Positions 43,416-53,135 of a stretch of DNA of 64,000 nt are shown piece after piece (within the stretch, counting starts at the first letter, position 1; every line of letters starts with the position of its first letter). The notes beneath the pieces were generated by a model, which ran no database searches, was not told the DNA's origin, and saw only the letters and a list, made by a program, of their open reading frames with translations. The stretch is from contig JBCCMQ010000001.1 in the NCBI GenBank assembly GCA_039026235.1, positions 310,001 to 374,000 on the forward strand. The letters are read 5' to 3'. Position numbers and translations under genes: made by a program. The DNA comes from JBCCMQ01 sp039026235 (lineage in GTDB: Bacteria > Pseudomonadota > Alphaproteobacteria > Rhodobacterales > Rhodobacteraceae).

Positions 43416-44987
43416 TTGGAATCGACCAGACACGACAAGCGGCGTCTTCGCGTGGGGATCGTCGGGGCAGGCCTGGGCGGCGTTGCGGCTGCGGTGCACA
43501 TGATCAAGCGCGGCCATACGGATCTGGAAATATTTGAAAAGTCAGAAAAACCCGGTGGTGTTTGGTGGGATAACAAATACCCCGGCTGCGGCGTCGATAT
43601 TCATTCGCACGCCTATTCTTATTCCTTCATGAAGTACCCTTGGAAGCGAACCCACGCCACGCAGCCCGAACTACAGCAGTATGTAGAGGACACGATCGAC
43701 AAGTTCGATCTGAGACCGAAGACCCACTTCAACACGGTCGTTAAGCGAATCGTCTGGGACGACGACAACGACTTCTACCGGATGGAATTCGAAGATGGGT
43801 CGGTCAAGGAGTTTGAGGTCGTCGTCAGCGCCGTCGGCTTTCTGATCAACCCCAAATACCCGACCTGGCCGGGCATGGACACCTTCGCGGGTAAGATGTT
43901 TCACACGTCCCGCTGGGATCCGGCCATCGAGCTAAAGGGCAAAAGGGTGGCCGTGGTGGGTACCGGGTCGACATCCGCCCAAGTGGTTCCGGCGATTGCC
44001 AAGGACGTGGCGGAACTGAAGGTCTTTCAAAGAGAGCCGGGGTACGTAGCACCAAAGAATGCGCGCCCTTATTCCGATCTCGAACGGTTTCTCTACGATC
44101 ACGTGCCCGGCATGATGCGCCTCAGCCGGATCCGCGCCTTCACACGCGCCACTATCCGCAACCGCGGTTTTGACGAAACCAGCCGGCGCCAGCAACTCAA
44201 CAAGGAAATCTGCGTTGGCAATATCGTCGACAACGTCAAGAACCCGGAAGTCCGGGAAAAACTGACGCCAGATTATCCCTGGGGCTGCAAGCGCCAGATC
44301 GAAAGCTCTGACTTTTATCCCACCTTCAACTTGCCCAATGTCGAGCTGGTACCGCGCGCCGTCTCAGAGTTGTCCGAAGACGCGATCATCGACGCGGATG
44401 GCACGTCACACCCGGTGGATGTGATCATTCTGGCGACAGGTTTCGAGACAACGAAATACCTGTCCTCGATCGACGTGCAAGGGGAAGGCGGCTTTCCTCT
44501 GACCGAGGCCTGGAAGCGCCGCGCGGCTGCCTTCGTCGGGGTCACCGTGCCGCACTTTCCCAATTTCTTTATCCTTTATGGACCAAACACCCACGGCGGT
44601 TATTCGGTTATTGCACAGCTTGAATGCGCAGCGCGTGTGGCCGCGCGTGCCGTGCGTAAAATGAAGAAAAAGGGCTGGTCGCGGATCAGCACGCCGGAAA
44701 AGGCGCTGCAGGATTACATCCGGTGGCTGGACGGCAAGTTCCGCACTGCCGGCTCGGCGATGCTGGCCGACTGCAACAACTACTACCGGAACGAGGCCGG
44801 CGACAACGTCACCAACTGGCCGCTGCCGAATATCCATTATTCGTACGTGACAACGGTCCGACCGTTCTTTGATCTTGTCGGGACGCCTGCAAAAGATGCC
44901 GGTGGCGAAGCCAAGGAAGATCCTGCGATCCCGTCCGCAGGCGGCCCGGTGTCTGTCGCTGAGCTCCGCAACGAGCAGAGTTCATGA
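43416..44987 (+). CDS. flavin-containing (Baeyer-Villiger-type) monooxygenase
   Basis: A 523-residue FAD/NADPH enzyme. GAGLGGVAAAVHMIKRG is the FAD fold, the fingerprint F-A-G-K-M-F-H-T-S-R-W-D near residue 155 matches the Baeyer-Villiger motif FxGxxxHxxxWP/D, and VAVVGTGSTSAQVVPAI is the NADPH fold. Such enzymes turn ketones into esters or lactones. The TTG start is supported by a GGGGGGAG six bases upstream. Overlaps the aldehyde dehydrogenase gene as ATGA. Confidence 0.9.
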   Translation: MESTRHDKRRLRVGIVGAGLGGVAAAVHMIKRGHTDLEIFEKSEKPGGVWWDNKYPGCGVDIHSHAYSYSFMKYPWKRTHATQPELQQYVEDTIDKFDLRPKTHFNTVVKRIVWDDDNDFYRMEFEDGSVKEFEVVVSAVGFLINPKYPTWPGMDTFAGKMFHTSRWDPAIELKGKRVAVVGTGSTSAQVVPAIAKDVAELKVFQREPGYVAPKNARPYSDLERFLYDHVPGMMRLSRIRAFTRATIRNRGFDETSRRQQLNKEICVGNIVDNVKNPEVREKLTPDYPWGCKRQIESSDFYPTFNLPNVELVPRAVSELSEDAIIDADGTSHPVDVIILATGFETTKYLSSIDVQGEGGFPLTEAWKRRAAAFVGVTVPHFPNFFILYGPNTHGGYSVIAQLECAARVAARAVRKMKKKGWSRISTPEKALQDYIRWLDGKFRTAGSAMLADCNNYYRNEAGDNVTNWPLPNIHYSYVTTVRPFFDLVGTPAKDAGGEAKEDPAIPSAGGPVSVAELRNEQSS

Positions 44988-46408
44988 AGATTGATCTTCT
45001 GATCAACGGTCAGCGCTGCGCGTCTGCAAGTGGACAGTACGATTGTCTGACCGGTCCCGCTTCGCCGGATGAACTGGCTCAAGTTGCCTCGGCAACCCCC
45101 GAAGATGTTGCGCGCGCTGCGACGGCTGCCGTCAAAGCGCTGGCGTCAAAACGAATTACTGCGAAAGATCGCGCCAGTATTCTGGCACGCGCCTCGAAGC
45201 TGTTGCTGCAGCACGAGGACGAACTGGCAGAGCTTATCGTGCTTGAGGTGGGCAAGACCATCCGCGAAGCTAAGGGCGAGGTTAAGACGGCCTCGGATGC
45301 CTGTTCCACCTTTGCAGCCGAGGCCCTTCGCCTTCGCGGCTTTACCATGGACGGGGATGCAACGGGACCGACAAAGGACTTTGACATCGCTGTTCTGCGC
45401 GAACCGGCCGGTCCGGTATGCGCGCTGACTGCATTTAACGCGCCTTTGAACCAGGTGTGTTACAAGGTCGGAATGGCCTTCGCCGCCGGATGCCCGGTGG
45501 TGCTTAAACCCTCGCCTTTCACGCCCATGGTCAGCTCCCGCGCAATCGATCTTTTGGTCGCCGCGGGCATGCCTAAAGGATGGATCAACTTCGTGACCGG
45601 CGGAGCCGAGGTTGGCCAGGCGCTTTTTGAGAACTCCGATTTTGCGCGCTACGCCTTTACCGGCAGCCGGGCGGTCGGTGATATCTTGGTACGCTCGGTC
45701 GGATTGCGGCGGTCACTTCTTGAACTTGGATCAAACGCGCCCAACATCGTCCACCATGACGCCGACCTGGCGCTTGCGGCGCGGTCCATCACGTCATCGG
45801 GCTTTGCAATCGCCGGACAGGTCTGCATGCGCCCGCAGCGCATTCTGGTGCACGAAGACGTCGAAGAGGCGTTCTCGGCCCATCTTTTAGAGCACGTGAA
45901 GGCGGTCCGCGTGGGTGACCCGATGGACCCCGAAACGGATATGGGTCCGGTGCGCACCGTCGAATCCGCCGCTCGTATCGTCGGTTGGGTGAAGCGGGCC
46001 GAGGAGGGTGGCGCGAAAGTCCTGACCGGCGCCACCCATGACGGCTGCTTTGTCGCGCCGACTGTCGTGGCCAACGTCAAGTCTGACGATCTGGTCGCTT
46101 GTGAAGAGATTTTTGGCCCGGTCCTCGTGCTGCAAACCTACGGCGCGCTCGAAGAGGCTTTGGACGAGGCCAATGCTTCGAAATACGGGCTCCAGTCGGC
46201 GATTTTCACCAGCAATCTGAAGACCGCGCGCACGGCCGTGCGCGCGCTCAAGTCGGGCGGCGTGGTGGTCAACAACGCCTCGCGCATGCGCACGGCCCTG
46301 GTGCCTTTCGGCGGCGCAAAGGCAAGCGGGCTGGGGCGCGAAGGTGGGCCCTGGGGGGTTGAGGAATTCACCGAGGTGAAGGTTGTCTACGAATATTTCG
46401 GCGATTGA
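44984..46408 (+). CDS. NAD(P)-dependent aldehyde dehydrogenase
   Basis: A 474-residue aldehyde dehydrogenase. Conserved are the cofactor loop FTGSRAVGDILV, the general base in LLELGSNAPNIV, the catalytic C281 in AGQVCMRPQ and EEIFGPVLVL. Probably oxidises an aldehyde produced after the monooxygenase step. Translationally coupled to the monooxygenase upstream and 54 bp ahead of the LLM monooxygenase. Confidence 0.93.
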   Translation: MKIDLLINGQRCASASGQYDCLTGPASPDELAQVASATPEDVARAATAAVKALASKRITAKDRASILARASKLLLQHEDELAELIVLEVGKTIREAKGEVKTASDACSTFAAEALRLRGFTMDGDATGPTKDFDIAVLREPAGPVCALTAFNAPLNQVCYKVGMAFAAGCPVVLKPSPFTPMVSSRAIDLLVAAGMPKGWINFVTGGAEVGQALFENSDFARYAFTGSRAVGDILVRSVGLRRSLLELGSNAPNIVHHDADLALAARSITSSGFAIAGQVCMRPQRILVHEDVEEAFSAHLLEHVKAVRVGDPMDPETDMGPVRTVESAARIVGWVKRAEEGGAKVLTGATHDGCFVAPTVVANVKSDDLVACEEIFGPVLVLQTYGALEEALDEANASKYGLQSAIFTSNLKTARTAVRALKSGGVVVNNASRMRTALVPFGGAKASGLGREGGPWGVEEFTEVKVVYEYFGD

Positions 46409-46462
46409 AGCTGGCTGTGGGCACCGCGTGCGCCGCAGGTAACGAACGAACGGGAGGACATT

Positions 46463-47647
46463 ATGAACACGACGCCAGACCCAAGCGTGCCCATTTGTGG
46501 ACCGTTCGATCCCGGTGGCCAGCCGCCCCTGCCACCCGAGGGCGAATTTCAGATCGGTCTCTTCGCGTTCAACGTCTCAAGCGGTGCAACCATGTCGAAG
46601 GCCGTGAACGATGATCCGGACGGATCACGCGACATCTGGAAATGGCCCAACATGGAACACCACGTCCAGCTGGCCGAAAAAATCGGCCTGGATTTTGCGC
46701 TTCCATTCGGTCGCTGGATCGGCCACGGCGGTGAGATAGCATTCAACGACACATCGATGGATGTGACCACCACATGCGCCGCATTGGGTGCCACGACAGA
46801 CAGCATCGGGCTTTATGGCACGACCCACGTTACTTATGGCATCCACCCAATGCAGGTCGCGAAGATGGGGGCATGTATCGACCAGATCAGCGCTGGCCGC
46901 TGGGGGCTGAATGTCGTCACGGGCTGGTATCCCGAAGAGATGGATATGTTCAACCCCGACGAGCATCCCGAACATGATCTGAAATACGAGATGGCGGATG
47001 AATTCGTCACCTATCTTAAGGCCGCATGGACCTCGGACGAGCCATTCGATTTCGACGGACGGTTCTTCAAATCCAAGGGAGCCTTTCTGTCACCCAAGCC
47101 CGCAGCAGCTCCGCGCCCGCCCTTCGTCAATGCGGGCCAGTCGCCGGCCGGCATCGATTTTGCCACCAAGAATTGCGAATATCTGTTCATGGCCGCTCAT
47201 CCGGATGATCCGGCAAAAACGACCGAACAAATCAAGAAGGTTAAGGACCGCGCCGCCCATCATGGGCGCCAGATCAGATGCCTTGCGCCGATCTATGTGA
47301 TTGTACGCGAAACCCGCCAAGAGGCCGAAAAGGTCGCCGAACATGTGCGCGAACACATCGATATTGCGGCGGCAGAGGGCTTTATCGGCCATTCGCTTTC
47401 CGATCCGAAACAATCGATGGCTGCCTATGGTTCTGGGTCCATGGACGCATCGCTGGCCCGCAAAATCGCGCTGGGCCTTCGTGCGCCCGAGCTGATCGGA
47501 TCACATCAGGACATTATCGACGCGATGGTTGGGCTTAAAAAAGCGGGCCTCGATGGCGTGGCCATGTCCGTCTTCAACTACCGCGACGATATCGAGGAAT
47601 TTGGCCGGTTGATGCCGGCGCTCAGAAAGGCACTGGCCGAAGCATAG
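46463..47647 (+). CDS. LLM-class FMN-dependent monooxygenase (SsuD/SfnG/RutA-like)
   Basis: A 394-residue luciferase-like protein with FNVSSGATMSKAV, LDFALPFGRWIGHGGE, HPMQVAKMGACIDQISAGRW and LNVVTGWYPEEMDMF, the last matching the NxVTGW segment of SfnG- and RutA-type enzymes. Uses FMNH2 to oxygenate and cleave a C-S or C-N bond in known relatives. A flavin reductase gene 3 kb downstream in the same direction is the obvious partner. Preceded by GGGAGG. Confidence 0.87.
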   Translation: MNTTPDPSVPICGPFDPGGQPPLPPEGEFQIGLFAFNVSSGATMSKAVNDDPDGSRDIWKWPNMEHHVQLAEKIGLDFALPFGRWIGHGGEIAFNDTSMDVTTTCAALGATTDSIGLYGTTHVTYGIHPMQVAKMGACIDQISAGRWGLNVVTGWYPEEMDMFNPDEHPEHDLKYEMADEFVTYLKAAWTSDEPFDFDGRFFKSKGAFLSPKPAAAPRPPFVNAGQSPAGIDFATKNCEYLFMAAHPDDPAKTTEQIKKVKDRAAHHGRQIRCLAPIYVIVRETRQEAEKVAEHVREHIDIAAAEGFIGHSLSDPKQSMAAYGSGSMDASLARKIALGLRAPELIGSHQDIIDAMVGLKKAGLDGVAMSVFNYRDDIEEFGRLMPALRKALAEA

Positions 47648-47790
47648 GAACGGCACGGCCCGCTGCGTGACACGAGGCTTCTAAGGCGATCCCCGCCTTT
47701 GAGCGCACCGGGGACCAGAGGAACAACAGCAGGAATGCGCATTTGATCGGATTGCAGGCAAGGGACCAAGGATCAGGAAAGGAAGGTGGT

Positions 47791-48603
47791 TTGGAAGGAA
47801 CCAGATCGCTTCAAGCAGAGGACGACGCATCCGTGGGCGGCATCCGGATTCGCGATGTCAGCCACGTCTTTGTAACGCCGACCGGCAAGGCGGTTCAGGC
47901 GATCGAGCACGTGTCGCTTGACGTCAAACCGGGTGAGTTTGTGTCAATCGTCGGGCCAAGCGGGTGCGGAAAGACCACGGTCATGAACATGGTCGCGGGC
48001 GTGGTCCAGCCAACCGCCGGCACCGTGCACCTGAACGGGGTGGAATGCACTGCCCCGCGCCGTGATGTGGGATACATGTTCGCCCGTGACGCCCTGATCC
48101 CGTGGCGGAACGCAAAGAAGAACATTGAGTTCGGTCTGGAAATCCGCGGTCTGCCCCGTGCCCGGCGCAGCGAGGTGGCCCTGAGCCTATTGGAACGGGT
48201 GGGCCTTGGCGGGTTCGACGCCGCCTATCCAAAGGAACTGTCCCAGGGCATGCGTCAGCGTCTGGCCGTGGCGCGCACGCTGGCGATTGATCCCAATGTT
48301 ATCCTGCTGGATGAACCCTTTGCCGCGCTGGATGCAGAAACCCGCGTCAACCTGCAGCACGAGTTTTCGCATATGTGGCACCGCCTGAAAAAGACGGTGC
48401 TTTTGGTAACCCACGACCTTCAAGAGGCGATCGCCCTGTCGGATCGCGTCCTGGTCATGTCCGGGCGACCGGGAAGCATCAAGGCAGAGATCGAAATTCC
48501 CTTTGAGCGCCCGCGCAACATCGCGGATCTGCGCTTTACGGACGAATTTCAACATCTCTCGGAACGCGTGTGGAGCCAGTTGAAGAAGGAGTTCAATGCA
48601 TAG
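47791..48603 (+). CDS. ABC transporter ATP-binding protein (nitrate/sulfonate/taurine type)
   Basis: An ATPase of about 270 residues: Walker A GPSGCGKTT, signature LSQGMRQRLAVARTL and Walker B VILLDEPFAALD, with the R-D-A-L-I-P-W-R Q-loop region typical of SsuB/TauB. A TTG at 47791 has AAGGAAGG upstream and is preferred; a TTG at 47743 would add 16 residues. Forms an importer with the genes at 48656 and 49929. Confidence 0.88.
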   Translation: MEGTRSLQAEDDASVGGIRIRDVSHVFVTPTGKAVQAIEHVSLDVKPGEFVSIVGPSGCGKTTVMNMVAGVVQPTAGTVHLNGVECTAPRRDVGYMFARDALIPWRNAKKNIEFGLEIRGLPRARRSEVALSLLERVGLGGFDAAYPKELSQGMRQRLAVARTLAIDPNVILLDEPFAALDAETRVNLQHEFSHMWHRLKKTVLLVTHDLQEAIALSDRVLVMSGRPGSIKAEIEIPFERPRNIADLRFTDEFQHLSERVWSQLKKEFNA

Positions 48604-48655
48604 GCAACCTGGGTTGCAATCACGTTCAAATGTCTGAAATGGGAGGAAAATCAGT

Positions 48656-49693
48656 ATGAAATTCAAGGATATTTATGGTGCTGCTGCTGGGATCGGCCTG
48701 GCCGCGTCTTTCGCCCTTGTGGCCCCCAGCGCGGGCTTTGGTGAAGATCTCGAAATGACGCTGCAGGTCTATCCAGGATCGCTCGTCAGTTTGCCGGAAT
48801 ATGTTGGTGTCGGGGCCGGGATCTACAAAGACAACGGTCTCGACGTGAACCTTCTGCCCCTGCGTACGGGGCCGGATTCGATTGCCGGCGCGGTCAGTCG
48901 CAGCGCCGATGCGGTATCAAATTCGCTTGGAAACACGCTTTTGGCAAATGGGCAGGGCCAGGATTTGATCCTGGTGGCCAACGCATGGAATGCGCCGCTG
49001 TTCTCATGGTTGAAGCAGCCATCCTACGAGATGGCAGGCCTTGATAAGGCCTACCCGGAAAATCTGGCCGGATTTGATGGCGCGCGGATTGGCGTGGCCG
49101 GACGGGGGACCGAGACGGAACTGTTCACCCGCGTGCTGTTAAAGGACGCCGGGCTTGATCCCGACACGGATGTGACATGGGTTCCCGTCGGCTTTGGTCA
49201 GACGGCTGTGGCAGCCTTTGAGGCCAAGCAGGTTGATATCATCATCACCATGGAGCCCGTGCAGACGATTCTTGATGCGCGCGACACCGGAGAGATGGTC
49301 ATTGACCTGACCGTGGGCGAGGGTCCGGAATTGTTTCGCACCTATCCCGGCGTGTCGCGCATCGCGCTGCGGTCACATGTGGAGGACAACCCGGAACTCT
49401 TTGAAGCCTATCTTGCCGCCCATGATGAGGTTATCGCCTTTATCTCTGATCCGGCAAACGTCGGTGCGGTGGCCGAGATCTTTGCCGAAGCAAGCGGGCA
49501 ACCGTTGGAAATCGCTCAGGCAATTGTCTCCAAATATACGGGCGTTTGGGCCAATGTCTTTGACTGTCAGGGTTATGCAAACGTGCTGGCCTATCTGGTT
49601 GCTTCCGGACAGTTCGCCCAAGAGCTGGCCGACAATGCGCAGACCTGCGAGAGCATCGTTGCACCAGTTTCTCAGGGTATCATTATTCAGTAG
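48656..49693 (+). CDS. ABC transporter substrate-binding protein (SsuA/NMT1-like)
   Basis: A 345-residue periplasmic protein with a signal peptide ending around AGFGED (about residue 30). The NMT1/SsuA pattern is visible: VGVGAGIYKDNGLDVNL, ARIGVAGRGTETELF and AFEAKQVDIIITMEP. Strong GGGAGGAAA ribosome binding site. Substrate not identifiable; relatives bind sulfonates, thiamine precursors or aromatic acids. Confidence 0.87.
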   Translation: MKFKDIYGAAAGIGLAASFALVAPSAGFGEDLEMTLQVYPGSLVSLPEYVGVGAGIYKDNGLDVNLLPLRTGPDSIAGAVSRSADAVSNSLGNTLLANGQGQDLILVANAWNAPLFSWLKQPSYEMAGLDKAYPENLAGFDGARIGVAGRGTETELFTRVLLKDAGLDPDTDVTWVPVGFGQTAVAAFEAKQVDIIITMEPVQTILDARDTGEMVIDLTVGEGPELFRTYPGVSRIALRSHVEDNPELFEAYLAAHDEVIAFISDPANVGAVAEIFAEASGQPLEIAQAIVSKYTGVWANVFDCQGYANVLAYLVASGQFAQELADNAQTCESIVAPVSQGIIIQ

Positions 49694-49753
49694 CCCATGT
49701 TCGGACTGTGCAGCCGAAAAAGGCCGGTGCGCGGCCGACTAGGAACTATGTTA

Positions 49754-49776
49754 AACCGACCCCTCTGGGGTCGGTT
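49754..49776 (+). terminator. strong hairpin between binding protein and permease genes
   Basis: AACCGACCCC-TCT-GGGGTCGGTT is a perfect 10-bp stem with a 3-base loop, 61 bp after the binding protein stop and 153 bp before the permease. No T-run. Probably a partial terminator or mRNA-stabilising element. Confidence 0.6.
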
Positions 49777-49928
49777 GCGATGATCTTGGACGGCGTGGCA
49801 GACGCCTTCGACCAGGCAGCGCCGCTTGCGGCGGTCCCGGTCAACTATACGCGTGGGTCTAATGCGCATCTCTCGCTGGGCCGGGACGACCGGCCATGCC
49901 GCGATGCGGGTGGCCGCAGGAGGGTGGA

Positions 49929-50801
49929 ATGAATTCTCAACAAACCGCGTCAGCGGCGTCGGTCAGCACGGTAGATGCCCCACCGATCCGTCAAAGCGTT
50001 GCGGAAACGCAAAGTGAATACCTGCGCCGGACCCGTCGCAATGCAATACGGGACAGTTTCATTGTTTGGGTGTTTCGTATCGGACTGGGCGCGGCGCTTT
50101 TGGGCGCCTGGGAGTATGCGGCGAATGCCGAATGGATTGACACGTTCTTCTTCAGCAAGCCAAGCGACGTCTGGACGTTCCTGCGCGAGATGTTTCTTGA
50201 CGGCTCGGTCTGGCGCCACATCGCCGCAACGCTGCAGTCGACACTTATCGGGTTCTCTCTTGCTGTGGTAACAGCCATTCCCTTTGGCCTTTTGCTGGCG
50301 CGTTTTCCCATTCTCGACAAGATTTTCGCACCTTATCTTGCGGCGCTGAACGCGTTGCCGCGGGTGGCGCTGGCCCCGATTTTCATTCTTTGGTTCGGCG
50401 TCGGTATTGAATCGAAGATTGTGCTGGTCTGGAGCCTCGTCTTCTTCATCATCCTTATCAATACCGAGGCGGGCGTGAAATCAGCGGACCGGGAATTGCT
50501 GCGCCTTTCCCAGGTCATGGGCGCGACCCAGCGCCAGATCTTTGCCAAGATCGTGCTGCCGGGCGCGGTGCCGTCGATTTTTGCAGGAATAAGGCTTGGC
50601 GTCATCTACGCCCTTCTCGGCACGGTGGTCGGCGAAATGGTCGCCGCCGAGGCGGGTCTTGGCCAGATGGTCAGCCTGTTTTCGGGCACCTACAGAACCG
50701 GCGGCGTGCTAGCGATCCTGCTTATTCTTTCGCTGATGGGGGTCGCCATGAACGGCATAATGCTTCTGGCTGAAAAACGGCTTTTGAAGTGGCAGGATTA
50801 G
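49929..50801 (+). CDS. ABC transporter permease (SsuC/TauC-like)
   Basis: A 290-residue permease with six membrane helices. The ATPase-contact loop is RLSQVMGATQRQIFAKIVLP, followed by GAVPSIFAGIRLGVIYALLG. The start MNSQQTASA is chosen for its AGGAGGGTGGA ribosome binding site. An upstream gap of 235 bp holds a hairpin and no convincing gene. Confidence 0.88.
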   Translation: MNSQQTASAASVSTVDAPPIRQSVAETQSEYLRRTRRNAIRDSFIVWVFRIGLGAALLGAWEYAANAEWIDTFFFSKPSDVWTFLREMFLDGSVWRHIAATLQSTLIGFSLAVVTAIPFGLLLARFPILDKIFAPYLAALNALPRVALAPIFILWFGVGIESKIVLVWSLVFFIILINTEAGVKSADRELLRLSQVMGATQRQIFAKIVLPGAVPSIFAGIRLGVIYALLGTVVGEMVAAEAGLGQMVSLFSGTYRTGGVLAILLILSLMGVAMNGIMLLAEKRLLKWQD

Positions 50802-50882
50802 TCTGGGCGGCGGGTCGTCCGTCCTCTCACGGTCGGGCGGCAAAATTGCCGTGTTGTCAGTTTGTTAAGGGTCCGGATCGGC

Positions 50883-51386
50883 ATGACAGAAGACATTGAC
50901 CAAAAAGAGTTCAGAACGGCTCTGGGCAATTTTGCGACCGGCGTTGTGATCGTTACGACAATGTCCGACGGCTTGCCCGAGGGCATGACGATCGGAGCTT
51001 TTACTTCGGTGTCACTTGCGCCGCCATTGGTCGCCTTCTTACCCGCGCAAAGCTCTGTCACATGGCCCAAAATCAGGGCAGCCGGAAAATTCGCCATCAA
51101 TATCCTCAGCAATGATCAGGAAGGCACGTGCATGGCTTTTGCCCGCACGTCAGGCACCAAATTTGATGGTGTAAACTGGGACATGTCGCACAACGGCACA
51201 CCGCATCTGGCGGGGGCACTCGCGTGGCTGGACTGCACGCTTGATCAGGTGTTTTCGGCAGGCGACCACGATATCGCGCTCGGCCGGGTTGTGTCGCTGA
51301 CCCATGGGGATGCGGGCGCGCCTTTGGTCTTCTACCGGGGGAAGTTTCACAACATTCACGCGCAGGATGTCGCGCAGCACATCTGA
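50883..51386 (+). CDS. flavin reductase-family protein
   Basis: A 167-residue flavin reductase-like domain: FRTALGNFATGVVIVTTMS, GMTIGAFTSVSLAPPLVAFL and the C-terminal PLVFYRGKFHNI. Supplies reduced FMN to two-component monooxygenases, most likely the LLM enzyme at 46463. Located after the importer genes and before a GntR regulator. Confidence 0.87.
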   Translation: MTEDIDQKEFRTALGNFATGVVIVTTMSDGLPEGMTIGAFTSVSLAPPLVAFLPAQSSVTWPKIRAAGKFAINILSNDQEGTCMAFARTSGTKFDGVNWDMSHNGTPHLAGALAWLDCTLDQVFSAGDHDIALGRVVSLTHGDAGAPLVFYRGKFHNIHAQDVAQHI

Positions 51387-51574
51387 GCGCCGTGCCCAAG
51401 GTGTGGTGCTGGGACCCAGAGGGTGGGGCCAAAGCGAAATCGGGCGCGTGTCCCTTGGCAACAGCGCCAAATGTCCGGAACGACAAACCGCCTTGCAAGC
51501 AACCGAGTGACGACTGGCAAAACAGTCTTTAAAGTTGGTCTATCGGTTCCAACGCCACAAAGGGTCACTTGGTG

Positions 51575-52198
51575 ATGCAGCCCCAGATCGTCCGTGCCTC
51601 GTTATCGACGCAGATACGTGATCATCTTGTCCGCCGGATCGTCTCTGGCAGCCTGCGCCCAGGCGATCGGCTGGTAGAACTTCGGATTGCATCGGAGTTG
51701 AACACGAGCCAAGCGCCTGTGCGTGAGGCGATGCGAGAGCTTGAGGCGATCGGTCTGGTCGAGACCCGCCACAACAAGGGATCGCGCGTGCGGGTGATTA
51801 GCGACCCGGAAATGCGCGAGATCTACGATGTTCGAGCTGAGTTGGAAGGCTATGCGTCCGAGCTTGTTGCGCTGTCTGGAAAAGACCTGTCCGAAGAGCT
51901 GAACGGGGAAATCGAGGGCATGGGCGCTGCCGCTGAACGGGCGGACTCGATCCTGTTTTCCGAACATAACACGAATTTTCACCGCTGTGTTCTAACAGGT
52001 GCGGGGAACGCGACGCTGCTTTCGCTCTGGCAGGGATTGAACGTGAAGATGCGCACGAACCTAAACGTTCTGCGCCACCGGGCAGACCTTTTAGAGGTCA
52101 CAGAATCTCACCGTGTCCTGGTTGATACCCTGGCCGCCGGCGATCCTGTCGCCGCACGAAACGCCGCAAGATCCCATGTTCAACGCAACAGGCCTTGA
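51575..52198 (+). CDS. GntR-family regulator with FCD-type ligand domain
   Basis: About 207 residues. Winged helix: LRPGDRLVELRIASELNTSQ, then APVREAMRELEAIGLVETRH; helical FCD-type domain with ARSHV at the end. TTG, GTG and ATG starts (51569-51575) overlap. A perfect palindrome 60 bp downstream of its stop and before the next gene suggests local control. Confidence 0.87.
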   Translation: MQPQIVRASLSTQIRDHLVRRIVSGSLRPGDRLVELRIASELNTSQAPVREAMRELEAIGLVETRHNKGSRVRVISDPEMREIYDVRAELEGYASELVALSGKDLSEELNGEIEGMGAAAERADSILFSEHNTNFHRCVLTGAGNATLLSLWQGLNVKMRTNLNVLRHRADLLEVTESHRVLVDTLAAGDPVAARNAARSHVQRNRP

Positions 52199-52258
52199 AT
52201 CGCCTCGAAGCCGAGAACAGCGGCGAATTTCCAGAGACTTTGCTTGCTACTATTCTCG

Positions 52259-52270
52259 ATTATCGATAAT
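52259..52270. promoter_or_regulatory. perfect palindrome ATTATCGATAAT, candidate GntR operator
   Basis: A 12-bp perfect palindrome in the 154-bp gap between the GntR gene and the cytochrome b561-like gene, 82 bp before the latter's start. ATCGAT-centred palindromes are known GntR/FCD operators. Confidence 0.5.
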
Positions 52271-52352
52271 ATTCAGCCGCAGGATTTACCGCAATTGTCC
52301 GTGCCTTCGCCCCTTCGACCGGACCTGTCCGGAACGCTGAAAGGACCAACTG

Positions 52353-53069
52353 ATGACCGAGAAGATGTCGCATATTCCCGAAGAGGTTTATCTGGGCTTT
52401 CTTGGTCGCACAATTGACATCCATTGGAACTATCACGCCATCCTGATGGTCGGTATCTGGGTGTTTCTGGTGCCGGTCTGCGTCACCATCATTCGCTTCT
52501 TTAAACCACGCCCCTCTGAGTTCGGACTGCGCCGGAAGGTCCACATCAGCCACCCAGAATGGTGGTGGTTCAATGTGCACAAATACGGGCTTTACACGGC
52601 GGTTTTCCTGTCGCTTGCCGGTGTTGTCGTTGCCATGGTGGTCAGCAAGGGCTTCAGCGGCTCGATCCATGCCACCTTTGGCATTCTGACCGTTGTGATG
52701 GGATGTCTTCAGGTCGTATCGGGCATGTTGCGTGGCACCCATGGCGGCAAATTTTACAACAAAGCAAAGCCAGATAACCCCGACACTTGGCGCGGGGATC
52801 ATTATGACCGGACGTTCCGGCGGCGCATGTTCGAGGCTTATCACAAGACCACCGGGTATTTTACGCTGTTCTGTGCCCTGGGCGCTGTCGGGTCGGGGCT
52901 GATGCAATATCCGATGCCGATTTTGGCATGGATCGTTTTCATCTTTCCGTTCGCGCTTCTGGCAGCCTGGGTGCTGCTTGAGTTTCTTGAGCGGCGCTAT
53001 GACGGCTATAGGGCCGTGCACGGCTATGGGCTGGAACATCCCTACAACAAAGAGCGGGAGTACCTGTGA
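52353..53069 (+). CDS. cytochrome b561-like membrane protein
   Basis: A 238-residue protein with about five membrane helices. Histidines in or next to helices (IHWNYHAILMVG, IHATFGILTVV, YHKTTGYFTLF) fit heme ligands of cytochrome b561-type electron carriers. WGxHGG-like and W-W-W loop sequences are seen. Role unknown; it precedes a hydroxyacid dehydrogenase by 66 bp and may belong to the operon under the GntR regulator. Confidence 0.7.
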   Translation: MTEKMSHIPEEVYLGFLGRTIDIHWNYHAILMVGIWVFLVPVCVTIIRFFKPRPSEFGLRRKVHISHPEWWWFNVHKYGLYTAVFLSLAGVVVAMVVSKGFSGSIHATFGILTVVMGCLQVVSGMLRGTHGGKFYNKAKPDNPDTWRGDHYDRTFRRRMFEAYHKTTGYFTLFCALGAVGSGLMQYPMPILAWIVFIFPFALLAAWVLLEFLERRYDGYRAVHGYGLEHPYNKEREYL

Positions 53070-53135
53070 CCGGGTGCCGACTGCCGCCGTTGGTCGTCGG
53101 TCCATCTCGCAAGGGCTCTTAGAGAAGGCGGCGCA

